The notes beneath the pieces were generated by a model. It did not search any database, was not told where the DNA came from, and saw nothing but the letters and a program-made list of their open reading frames with translations. Made by a program: the position numbers and the translations under genes. This document shows, in pieces, positions 5,513-11,949 of a stretch of DNA of 11,949 bases. The DNA is from Campylobacterales bacterium. Lineage in GTDB: Bacteria > Campylobacterota > Campylobacteria > Campylobacterales > Hydrogenimonadaceae. Position 1 is the stretch's first letter. Each line of letters begins with the position of its first letter. The DNA is taken from positions 1 through 11,949 of the forward strand of contig JAMONQ010000076.1 of NCBI GenBank assembly GCA_027065635.1, written 5' to 3'.

Positions 5513-6287
5513 TTCCGGCCGCTACCATCATGGCCGATAGAAGCTGACCCATGGTAACCCACCCGCAGCAGATAAAGCCGAGCTGGATATCCGGTTCTCT
5601 CCAAAACTCCGCTATGAAGCGGGCAGTACCGTACAAAACTGCATAAAGAGCTATAAGCTCTCCTTCGAAACGCTGCCTCTTTCGGTAGAAAAAGAGTATC
5701 AAAGCCACCAGCACACCTTCCAAAACGGCTTCATATAGTTGTGACGGGTGGCGCAGAGTTCCGTTTACATAGATCCCCCACGGCACTTCCGTAGCCCGAC
5801 CGACAAGCTCCTGATTGAGAAAGTTCCCTATCCGGCCGAATATGTAGCCTACCGGCACGCTCAACGCGACCAGATCCATCCACATCCAGAAGGATGTTTT
5901 GCTCCGCTTGATGAAGATCCATGTCGCTATGAGGAAGCCGATGACCGCACCGTGATAGCTCATGCCGCTTATTCCGGTGAATGTTCCGCCGTGAAACGGG
6001 TTGAAGATCTGCCACGGATGGGTCAGGTAGTAGAGTGTATGGGGATCGTAAAATAGAATATAGCCGAGTCTGGCGCCGAGAATTACGCCGATTTCAACGT
6101 AGATGAAGTAGCTCTCAAGTGTCTTGTCGTCTACCGGGTAGTGATCCTTTTTTACGTAGAGCTTTGCCGCGTAAAGAGCCGTCAGAAGGGCGAGTACGTA
6201 CATTATGCCGTACCAGTGCACCTTTATCGGCCCGAGTGAAAAGGCTATCGGATCGAAGTGTTCGTAGATGTGTCGCCAGTACTCCAT
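5457..6287 (-). CDS. lgt: Prolipoprotein diacylglyceryl transferase
   Basis: Lgt moves diacylglycerol from phosphatidylglycerol to the lipobox cysteine of prolipoproteins in the inner membrane, the first step of lipoprotein maturation. From ATG 6287 the product is 276 aa, a normal length, with several membrane helices. It shows YHGAVIGF with the family histidine (His112), the signature FGRIGNFLNQELVGR with the essential arginine (Arg152), RHPSQLYEA, and FIAEFWREPD with the second key arginine (Arg230). A GTG one codon earlier (6290) is possible; I prefer the ATG because it forms TGATG with the stop of the upstream lipoprotein gene, a re-initiation arrangement. No good ribosome-binding site is seen, consistent with coupling. 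Last gene of the hemN row. Confidence 0.97.
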   Translation of the reverse strand: MEYWRHIYEHFDPIAFSLGPIKVHWYGIMYVLALLTALYAAKLYVKKDHYPVDDKTLESYFIYVEIGVILGARLGYILFYDPHTLYYLTHPWQIFNPFHGGTFTGISGMSYHGAVIGFLIATWIFIKRSKTSFWMWMDLVALSVPVGYIFGRIGNFLNQELVGRATEVPWGIYVNGTLRHPSQLYEAVLEGVLVALILFFYRKRQRFEGELIALYAVLYGTARFIAEFWREPDIQLGFICCGWVTMGQLLSAMMVAAGIIGYYLLAKRGRVVRSKP

Positions 6288-6715
6288 CACCCGGCGCTTT
6301 TTTTCAAAATGAGCCTGTGTTCGTCATCGAAGATCACCAGATCGTCATCTTCGTCAAACTGCCACCATTTGACTCCTTTGAGGATGGAGAATATCCTTCT
6401 TTCTGTTTCACCTTCCTGCCCGGCGCAGTAGCGTCTCGTGCCGCCTATATTGATGAAGTCGATCGCGGTTTCCGTGACGGAAGCCTCCCCGAAAAATGCG
6501 TTGCAGCCGCCGAATCCGCCAATGGCGCCATCTTTCGAGAAACGGATAAACGGCATCTTTTCAAGAGATACGGGAGTGTTGTCTATCATTATCACATCCC
6601 ATTTGACGCCGTAGAGAGCGTCGCTGCATCTGCCGGGAGTTTTCGGTCCCGTCGTTCCGGTACATCCGGCAAAAAGAAGCACCCCAAAAAGCAGAATCAA
6701 TCCGAATCTACGCAT
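6287..6715 (-). CDS. META-domain (HslJ-like) lipoprotein
   Basis: This is a small envelope lipoprotein with a META domain (DUF306, HslJ family); E. coli HslJ is linked to heat and novobiocin resistance, but the role here is unknown. From ATG 6715 it has 142 aa: signal peptide with lipobox LFAGC (lipidated Cys18), then WDVIMIDNTPV, IRFSKDGAIGGFGGCNAFFG and IGGTRRYCAGQEG, with Cys71 and Cys97 as the likely conserved pair. I chose 6715 because GGAG lies 7 nt upstream and the signal peptide begins MRRFG; an ATG at 6733 has no ribosome-binding site. The start overlaps the iron-sulfur gene by 8 nt and the stop joins lgt as TGATG. It should be a substrate of the Lgt encoded next to it. Confidence 0.87.
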   Translation of the reverse strand: MRRFGLILLFGVLLFAGCTGTTGPKTPGRCSDALYGVKWDVIMIDNTPVSLEKMPFIRFSKDGAIGGFGGCNAFFGEASVTETAIDFINIGGTRRYCAGQEGETERRIFSILKGVKWWQFDEDDDLVIFDDEHRLILKKSAG

Positions 6716-7988
6716 CGCTCTTCTCCAGAACATCGGCTATAAGTTCGATCGGGTTTTTGAAAACCGCTTTGGAGTCGGCCCTATACAGGGAGTCGCTTAT
6801 CTGCATACGGCAGGCGCTGCACTCGGCCGCTACGATATCCGCACCGGTTTCGTTGATCATGGCGGCTTTGGGCTTGCCGGCCGCCTCCGCAAGATGAAAC
6901 TTCTCTGTTTGAATCGTCACACCGCCGAAGCCGCAGCAGCGGTTGGGGTCGCTCATCTCCGCCATCTTGTAGTTCTGCCCGAGCAGAGCTCTCGGCTCTT
7001 TGTAGACTCCCTGTACCTTTCTGGCGTGACACGGATCATGATACGTTACCAGCAGATCGGATGCGACTCCGCTGTTTTCAAGCAGCGAGGGAAGCTCTGT
7101 GCATTTTGCGAGCCACTCTGTCGCCATGTATATCTTTTCGTTCAGCTTTTCGGCTCGTGCAGCCCATTCATCCATGCCGCGGTTTTTGAAAAAGACGGCC
7201 CAGTCGTGCTTGATCATCGCCGAGCAGGTAGCCTCCGGTACGATGATGGCATCGACTTCGTCGATGAAACTCTCGAAATATTCTATATTGCTTTTTGCCA
7301 GAGCCTCTACAGTCGCAAAATCTCCCGTGAAATATGCAGGTGCCGCACAGCACTTCTGGTCCTTGGCGAAAAAGATGTCGATCTCGAGCCTTTTTAGAAT
7401 CTTGACCAAAGAGTGGCCGATGCCGGTGTAGTTGTAGTTGGCAAGACATCCTATGAAGATGGCCACCCGCCCTTTACCGCCGTGATCGAGCCGCTCCCTG
7501 TATGAGTTCAGTACGCTGGTGGCGGCCATAGAAGGGAGCAGACGGTCCTTTTTGATGATCGGAAGATCGAATCTTGGAATCAGGCCGCCTCTTTTTTGGT
7601 CCGATTTTACCGCACACGATTTGAAGACGTAGCCCAGCTTGCTGGCGATATCCATCACCTTTCTGTGACGCAGGAGGAAAAAGAAGAGACGTTTGTACCA
7701 TGCTATGCCGTATCTGTCGGCGATCTCCTTTCGCACCTCCTCGATCACCATATCGGTAGGAAGGTCGTTGGGGCAGACATCGACACAGTTGGTGCACAAA
7801 AAGCAGCTTTCGAAGATCTGCTTGGCGTTTTGATCTATATCGAGTTCACCGCGTTCGTGGGCCCCAAGCAGATCGATAAACCCGCGCGGACTCGTCGTTT
7901 CGTCCGGGTTGACCTGGTGGATGGTGCAGACCGGTATACACTTTCCGCACTTGATGCAGGCGTCGCTGATAGATGTGTAGTTGAACAT
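6708..7988 (-). CDS. Iron-sulfur oxidoreductase subunit with two 4Fe-4S motifs and two CCG domains (GlpC/GlcF/HdrB-like)
   Basis: This is a cytosolic electron-transfer subunit of the GlpC/GlcF/LutA/HdrB kind. The 426-aa protein starts with two ferredoxin motifs, Cys11-14-17-21 and Cys62-65-68-72, followed by two cysteine-rich (CCG, DUF3400-type) domains. The first has Cys181, Cys213-214, Cys255; the second Cys320, Cys351-352 (CCGFGG), Cys390 and Cys393. In the first domain the usual CCG reads CCA. No flavin dehydrogenase partner (GlpA, GlcD) is next to it; instead it sits 6 nt after hemN. From memory the same pair occurs in Helicobacter pylori, where this gene is called glpC. The ATG at 7988 has only a weak AGAG upstream. 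Its substrate cannot be told from sequence, so I leave the symbol blank. Confidence 0.9.
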   Translation of the reverse strand: MFNYTSISDACIKCGKCIPVCTIHQVNPDETTSPRGFIDLLGAHERGELDIDQNAKQIFESCFLCTNCVDVCPNDLPTDMVIEEVRKEIADRYGIAWYKRLFFFLLRHRKVMDIASKLGYVFKSCAVKSDQKRGGLIPRFDLPIIKKDRLLPSMAATSVLNSYRERLDHGGKGRVAIFIGCLANYNYTGIGHSLVKILKRLEIDIFFAKDQKCCAAPAYFTGDFATVEALAKSNIEYFESFIDEVDAIIVPEATCSAMIKHDWAVFFKNRGMDEWAARAEKLNEKIYMATEWLAKCTELPSLLENSGVASDLLVTYHDPCHARKVQGVYKEPRALLGQNYKMAEMSDPNRCCGFGGVTIQTEKFHLAEAAGKPKAAMINETGADIVAAECSACRMQISDSLYRADSKAVFKNPIELIADVLEKSDA

Positions 7989-7994
7989 CCGCTC

Positions 7995-9362
7995 TTATAC
8001 CGTTTTGCTGAAGGTTTTTTTGCTCGATGCATGCTTTTGCATATATGCGTCAAACGGCATCGCTATGTTTCGTATCACCAGTGTACCGGTCTGTGAAACG
8101 GTGATCGCATCGTCTGTTATCTGCACGAGTCCCTCTTCCACCATCGGCTCCAGCTCCTGCAGAGCGTCGGCGAAGTAGTTCGCAAAATCTATACCGAACA
8201 TCTTTTCGATCTTTTTTATATCGAGTTTGAAGTTGCTCATCAGATCCATTATGACCGCTTTTCGCACCAGGTCGTCCTCGTTTAGCTCCACTCCGCGCCA
8301 AAACGGCAACCTTCCGGCATCTATGGCCGCTTCATATTCGGGCAGTTCCTTGTAGTTTTGCGCATAGTAGTCCGCACCTTCTCCGATGCTGGTGAGTCCG
8401 ATTCCCAGCAGATCTACGCCGCCTCTGGTGGTGTAGCCCTGGAAGTTTCTGTGCAGCTCACCCTTCTCGATCGCCTGAAACAGCTCGTCTTCGGGCTTGG
8501 CGAAGTGGTCCATTCCGATCATTTTGTAGCCGTTGCTCGTAAAGTAGTCTATAGTGTGCTGTAAGATGGCCAGCTTCACGTCGGGACTGGGTATGGTCGT
8601 CTCGTCGAGTTTGCGCATCGTCTTTTTGAGCCATGGTACGTGAGCGTAGTTGAATACCGCGAGTCTGTCCGGATCGAGAGAGCGCGCAAGCTCGAGTGTC
8701 TTTTTGAAGCTCTCGAGCGTCTGGAACGGCAAGCCGTAGATCAGGTCGATGTTGATACTCTCGATACCGTAGCGTCTGGCCAGATCGACCGCCTCTTTGG
8801 TGATGTCGTACGGCTGAATGCGGTGTACAGCCTGCTGTACGACCGGCTCGAAGTCCTGTACGCCGAAACTTATACGGCTGAAGCCGTGCTTTTTGAGCAC
8901 CTTCATCTGCTCTTCGTTGAAAAATCTCGGATCTATTTCGCAGCTCACTTCGGCATCTTCTGTGAAGTTTGGAAAGTGGCCTTTTAGTGTCGTCATGATA
9001 TCGTCAAGCTGTTCGGCGCTGAAGAATGTAGGAGTGCCGCCTCCGAAGTGAAACTGTACGACATCGCTGGATGTATCCATACTCGAAGCCAGAATTTCGA
9101 ACTCCCGTTTGAGGTAGTCGATATATCTGCTCTTCTTCTCCTCTTTGGATGTGAAGACGACGTTACATCCGCAAAAGTAGCAGGCACTGCGACAAAAGGG
9201 GAGGTGGATATAGATAGAGAGCGGCTTTTTGGCATCCCGGCCCGCCAGTTTTTCGAGGTATCTGTCGTAGGTGAAATCTTCGCCAAACTCCACTGCCGTC
9301 GGGTAACTGGTATATCTTGGACCCGGCTTGGAGTATTTTACGAACTGCTTGAAATCTATCAT
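7995..9362 (-). CDS. hemN: Oxygen-independent coproporphyrinogen III oxidase (radical SAM)
   Basis: HemN decarboxylates coproporphyrinogen III to protoporphyrinogen IX without oxygen, in the cytosol, using a 4Fe-4S cluster and S-adenosylmethionine. The 455-aa product matches the usual HemN length. YIHLPFCRSACYFCGC holds the cluster cysteines Cys57, Cys61 and Cys64 plus the extra Cys66 typical of HemN rather than of HemW heme chaperones; FGGGTP (106-111) binds SAM; INIDLIYGLPFQT and the C-terminal HemN domain ending near AMPFDAYM follow. ATG 9362 has AAGGAG 10 nt upstream. It heads the minus-strand row hemN, iron-sulfur gene, lipoprotein, lgt. Heme supply without oxygen fits the multiheme cytochrome encoded further right. 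Confidence 0.97.
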   Translation of the reverse strand: MIDFKQFVKYSKPGPRYTSYPTAVEFGEDFTYDRYLEKLAGRDAKKPLSIYIHLPFCRSACYFCGCNVVFTSKEEKKSRYIDYLKREFEILASSMDTSSDVVQFHFGGGTPTFFSAEQLDDIMTTLKGHFPNFTEDAEVSCEIDPRFFNEEQMKVLKKHGFSRISFGVQDFEPVVQQAVHRIQPYDITKEAVDLARRYGIESINIDLIYGLPFQTLESFKKTLELARSLDPDRLAVFNYAHVPWLKKTMRKLDETTIPSPDVKLAILQHTIDYFTSNGYKMIGMDHFAKPEDELFQAIEKGELHRNFQGYTTRGGVDLLGIGLTSIGEGADYYAQNYKELPEYEAAIDAGRLPFWRGVELNEDDLVRKAVIMDLMSNFKLDIKKIEKMFGIDFANYFADALQELEPMVEEGLVQITDDAITVSQTGTLVIRNIAMPFDAYMQKHASSKKTFSKTV

Positions 9363-9384
9363 GATCTAACCGCTCCTTGGATAT

Positions 9385-9402
9385 GCCGCATACTGCTGCG
9401 GC
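9385..9402 (-). other. Hairpin in the hemN leader
   Basis: GCCGCA and TGCGGC form a 6-bp G+C-rich stem with a 6-nt loop, ending 23 nt before the hemN start codon and about 7 nt before its AAGGAG. With no T-run it is not an ordinary terminator; it could affect mRNA stability or ribosome access. Confidence 0.4.
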
Positions 9403-9403
9403 C

Positions 9404-9452
9404 TTAAAATTGCCTGCATTTTTCCATAATTTCCATAAATAAGCGCTAAATG
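9404..9452 (-). promoter_or_regulatory. AT-rich probable promoter region of hemN, with tandem 8-nt repeat
   Basis: The stretch is much richer in A+T than its surroundings. On the plus strand TTCCATAA occurs at 9422-9429 and again at 9431-9438, 9 bases apart, close to one helical turn, which could be a two-half-site operator. No clear -35/-10 pair or FNR-type palindrome could be assigned. Confidence 0.3.
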
Positions 9453-9468
9453 CGGGGGAATAGTTTAC

Positions 9469-9495
9469 AAGAAGGCGCAAGGGCAGCGGCTTCTT
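9469..9495. other. Long inverted repeat, possible terminator of the cytochrome transcript
   Basis: AAGAAG-G-CGC pairs with GCG-G-CTTCTT around a 7-nt loop: nine base pairs broken by one G/G mismatch. On the minus strand the right arm ends in CTTCTTG, resembling a weak terminator, but it lies about 225 nt after the cytochrome stop and no real U-tract follows. Confidence 0.3.
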
Positions 9496-9572
9496 ATCTT
9501 CTCGCTCTTTCAAACAGAGTGCCGAAATCGATCCAGATACTTCATTTCAGGTCGTCGATTTTCACACTCTTC

Positions 9573-9670
9573 GTATCCGGGATCGAGTGAGGATTTCAAG
9601 GCAAATATCGGATACTTCAACGACTCTCCACTTTTACGGGAGTCGAAGGAGACAAAGGGCTGTATGCCCT
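9573..9670. other. Cluster of three inverted repeats after the cytochrome gene
   Basis: GTATCCG 9573-9579 pairs with CGGATAC 9609-9615. CGACTC 9621-9626 pairs with GAGTCG 9640-9645 and can be extended by two pairs. AGGGC 9656-9660 pairs with GCCCT 9666-9670; on the minus strand the last is followed by TTTGTCT, about 50 nt after the cytochrome stop, and is the best candidate for a weak terminator of that gene. Confidence 0.3.
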
Positions 9671-9719
9671 CTATCGGTTTCCGTTCCCTCCCCCCGTATC
9701 AGATGCGCAGCGACGCTAT

Positions 9720-11949
9720 CTATCTCCAGCCTCTCTTTACAATTTCGCTCGACTCTTTGTAGGGGTATTTTCTGACAAGCTCTTCGATAGATAGCTTCTG
9801 ATCGCCGGAACGCATGAAGTGTATCAGTGTGACAGAAGCCCAGTAGTCGTTTTCATACTCCGTTCCTGCGAGCTCTTTGGGCACACCTTTTCTGTTTACC
9901 GTGTGGCACGCCGCACAGGTGACAGGCCCGGTATACTTGCCGTCCGGACTGTACTGGAGTGCTTGTTCGTGCGTAGTTAGATCGACTGTGTGTCTGGGCC
10001 CTTCGTATCGCGCGGAGTATAGACCGTGAATAGATTCGTGGCAGCTTTGGCAGGCCAGGTCGCCGTGCGCTTTCGAGTATCGATAGAGCGAGAGCTTGTT
10101 TGGCTGATCGATCGGAAAGTAGTCTCCTCCCATACTCTCTACGAATGGGGCGAGGTGGCAGTCCGCACAGTGAGGCTCGCTCGCACTCAGCCACCAGTCG
10201 CTTCCGGCCGAAACCGCACTATACGGTACGGCTTCTCCTTTCGGATAGTTCCATGGTTTCAGATCGAGCCCATCGTGGGATATATTTTTGACGAGGGTGG
10301 CGGATTTGTGTTCCGTATAGTATTTCAGTACTTCGTTTTCTCCGGTGGTTTTCGGATCCGCAAGCTCCTTGAATCGCTCCTTGTCTCCGCCGGTCATTGC
10401 GGCCACTATCTCGTCCATCGTACGGTTTCGCAACGTTTTTCCTTCGAGGCGCTGTACGTTTTCAAGATCGTCGGTACGATAGAAGGTCTGGGCTATTTTG
10501 TTGTGGCAGTTGGTACAGTAGAGGCCGCGCATCTTTTCGACTCTTTTGCCGTTCTCATCCTTCATACTCACTTCGTTGAGCATATACTTTCCGTATTCGT
10601 TCAGGAAAAAGGGCGGTTTGGCCTCCGGGTTTGTATGGGCGTCTCTGCGCAGATAGCATCCGCCCCCGCTCTCTCTTACATCCTTGTCGCTAAAGCGCGC
10701 CTTGCCGTATCTGTCGAAAACTCTGAATGGGTTGGTGTCGTCGTTCATCGACGGGTCCTGGAAATGGGTCGGATGGCACGCCTGGCACGACTGGCTGCGC
10801 CCGGCCGCATCCGGCATCGGTACCATCGCAAGATGAAAAGCGTGTATAGCTTCGGTCAGAGGTTTCGCTTTTACGGCTTTGTAGCCTGTAGCCGTGGGTC
10901 TTGGGGATTGCAGATTGCCGGATATGTTGTCGCCGTGGCAGTCCGCACAGTTTACCGGTCCGGTTTTTCCGAGTCTGTTTCCCGGAGCGTCGGGCTTGTA
11001 GTCTGATAGAAAGTTCGTTTTGTGGTGGGCGTCGTGCAGTGAGAGGATATTTATCGACGATTCGGCCAGCCTTGCCATATATTCGCTCGTATCGGGATAG
11101 CTTTTCCAGTAGTCGTACTCTTTATCCGAATATTCGAGCCCCTCTTCTCTTGCCATCTGCGCCGCTACTCCTTCTCTTGAATGGCAGGCGTAGCAGTTTG
11201 GAATATCGACCGGGTTGGTCCCGAAATACTCTATGATCCTCTTTTGTTCATCGAGTATCGGCTTTCCGTCACCGGAGCGAAGCTGTACTACCGAGTATTG
11301 AAACGGCTGAAAGTCTTTCTGGGTGACGGAGCGTATCGTACCGCGTCTGCGGCTGTCGTTGAATGCCGTCAGGGGAAGTCCCAGAGCGTCCCAGATATAC
11401 GATGCCGTAAGCGTCAGCGGTACATTTTTCACGGCAGGCACCATGGTATCGGTAAAGACTACGTTGGAGCCGTCCCCGTCGGCATACTCCATATAGCCTC
11501 CCGCCATCGGTTTGCCGCTCGGGCCCGAATCGTAGCGCACTCTTATCTGCTCGCCGATCCTGAGTCTTTTTGTCTCGTTGGCATCGGCTGGAAGCGTTCC
11601 TTCGAGATCCTTGTATATAAACAGATGGGTCCAGACATAGTTTGCCATATTGTCTCCGGGAGAGTCGAAGTGCCCGTCGCCGTCTACATCCTTGGCAACC
11701 GACCAGTAGCGCATCTTGTTCCCCTCGCTGTAGGAGTTGTCTTTTGTGTAGTAGTAGAGCTTTACACTGTCGGACGGGCTGAGAAGCTTCGGTGTTTCGC
11801 CGCCCATGCCGGAACGAACAGTCTGCGCCTGTATCGAATTGTATGGAGGGATTACGCAGCAGTAGCTCATGTCAAAACCGACACAGTGCATACCGAGTTC
11901 GTAGTTTACAAAGATATTGTAACTGTTTAGAGGTTCGTAGTACCCTTTT
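9720..11949 (-). CDS. Multiheme c-type cytochrome (seven CXXCH sites visible), N-terminus outside the window
   Basis: The frame is open to the last base of the window, so the true start and the expected signal peptide lie to the right; the first internal ATG at 11891 is not a convincing start because coding-like sequence (YYEPLNSYNIFVNYELG) precedes it. About 742 residues are visible. Seven heme-binding CXXCH sites occur, from N to C: CYACH 11195-11181, CADCH 10949-10935, CQACH 10787-10773, CTNCH 10517-10503, CADCH 10169-10155, CQSCH 10052-10038 and CAACH 9917-9903. A lone cysteine in CYLRRDAH (near 10650) does not complete a heme site. The region before the first heme, about 250 residues, has no heme motif and holds a cysteine cluster HCVGFDMSYCC followed by IPPYNSIQAQ. 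Probably a periplasmic or outer-surface electron carrier; it matches none of the well-known enzymes I can recognise (such as NrfA or hydroxylamine oxidoreductase). No promoter visible. Confidence 0.93.
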   Translation of the reverse strand, partial: KGYYEPLNSYNIFVNYELGMHCVGFDMSYCCVIPPYNSIQAQTVRSGMGGETPKLLSPSDSVKLYYYTKDNSYSEGNKMRYWSVAKDVDGDGHFDSPGDNMANYVWTHLFIYKDLEGTLPADANETKRLRIGEQIRVRYDSGPSGKPMAGGYMEYADGDGSNVVFTDTMVPAVKNVPLTLTASYIWDALGLPLTAFNDSRRRGTIRSVTQKDFQPFQYSVVQLRSGDGKPILDEQKRIIEYFGTNPVDIPNCYACHSREGVAAQMAREEGLEYSDKEYDYWKSYPDTSEYMARLAESSINILSLHDAHHKTNFLSDYKPDAPGNRLGKTGPVNCADCHGDNISGNLQSPRPTATGYKAVKAKPLTEAIHAFHLAMVPMPDAAGRSQSCQACHPTHFQDPSMNDDTNPFRVFDRYGKARFSDKDVRESGGGCYLRRDAHTNPEAKPPFFLNEYGKYMLNEVSMKDENGKRVEKMRGLYCTNCHNKIAQTFYRTDDLENVQRLEGKTLRNRTMDEIVAAMTGGDKERFKELADPKTTGENEVLKYYTEHKSATLVKNISHDGLDLKPWNYPKGEAVPYSAVSAGSDWWLSASEPHCADCHLAPFVESMGGDYFPIDQPNKLSLYRYSKAHGDLACQSCHESIHGLYSARYEGPRHTVDLTTHEQALQYSPDGKYTGPVTCAACHTVNRKGVPKELAGTEYENDYWASVTLIHFMRSGDQKLSIEELVRKYPYKESSEIVKRGWR

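Larger units (their letters stand above)
9363..9719. other. Gene-free stretch between hemN and the cytochrome gene
   Basis: These 357 bases carry no credible coding frame: two short open frames (9163-9513 minus, 9587-9775 plus) have no ribosome-binding site worth the name and run into hemN or the cytochrome gene in the wrong frame. The hemN side (9404-9452) is AT-rich and probably holds its promoter. The rest contains at least four inverted repeats listed separately or in the findings. No tRNA or recognised riboswitch was found. Confidence 0.7.

Noticed and set aside
6716..6733. Earlier ATG (6733) for the META lipoprotein
   Set aside because: It has no ribosome-binding site and deepens the overlap with the iron-sulfur gene; ATG 6715 has GGAG at 7 nt and gives a standard signal peptide.
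9163..9513. Minus-strand frame of 116 codons starting in the gene-free stretch
   Set aside because: It runs into hemN in another frame, shows no domain and starts without good signals.
10640..10665. CYLRRDAH as an eighth heme site damaged by mutation
   Set aside because: No single base change restores CXXCH, and the surrounding frame is intact; a lone cysteine with another role is more likely.
10155..10949. Identical 15-nt stretches at 10155-10169 and 10935-10949 as a DNA repeat
   Set aside because: Both encode CADCH heme motifs; the identity follows from the protein motif and shared codons.
10026..11006. Plus-strand open frame of 326 codons (and 11181-11930)
   Set aside because: These are antisense to the cytochrome gene, which shows seven CXXCH motifs; long antisense frames are expected with this codon use.
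1..11949. CRISPR array, insertion sequence, prophage or tRNA gene (other than tmRNA)
   Set aside because: No regular repeats with spacers, no transposase or integrase frame, and no tRNA-like fold were seen on either strand.

Overview
The window comes from a bacterial chromosome, most likely a member of the Campylobacterota (Epsilonproteobacteria) with a fairly high G+C content for that group. The best evidence is the tmRNA at the left edge: its 5' end, its resume context and its tag (ANNTDYRPAYAVA) are of the Helicobacter/Campylobacter type. A hemN gene followed by a GlpC-like iron-sulfur gene fits the same group, from memory. I see no insertion sequence, phage gene, CRISPR array or resistance gene. 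This is a core-genome stretch, with a partial multiheme cytochrome at the right edge.

Layout. (1) 1-1512, minus strand: a stand-alone HPt phosphotransfer gene, then trpA sharing a TTGA overlap with it, then the tmRNA gene ssrA 24 nt after trpA. The ssrA 3' end lies outside the window. (2) 1513-1585: a 73-nt divergent promoter region. (3) 1586-5512, plus strand: panB, two small ORFs, ruvB, a third small ORF, an AI-2E-family membrane protein, and an exported TlpA-like thioredoxin. No junction in this row has more than 6 untranslated bases, and four junctions are 4-nt stop/start overlaps. (4) 5457-9362, minus strand: hemN, a two-ferredoxin/two-CCG iron-sulfur protein, a META-domain lipoprotein and lgt, very tightly packed. 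lgt runs into the end of the thioredoxin gene, with a 56-nt convergent overlap. (5) 9363-9719: a gene-free stretch with several inverted repeats. (6) 9720-11949, minus strand: a large cytochrome c with seven CXXCH sites, open through the window edge.

How the genes relate: hemN makes protoporphyrinogen precursor without oxygen. Together with the iron-sulfur oxidoreductase and the cytochrome, it suggests anaerobic or microaerobic respiratory life. lgt would lipidate the lipoprotein encoded just before it. ssrA (ribosome rescue), ruvB (recombination), panB (pantothenate/CoA) and trpA (tryptophan) are housekeeping genes.

The least expected finding is a pair of related sequences in front of ruvB and in front of the AI-2E gene. 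They share 34 of 42 positions in an ungapped core, lie in the same reading frame of small ORFs, and both end in the GGAGGCA that serves as ribosome-binding site of the next gene. I read them as copies of a short intergenic repeat that has become part of a translationally coupled operon. Whether the small peptides themselves matter is unknown.
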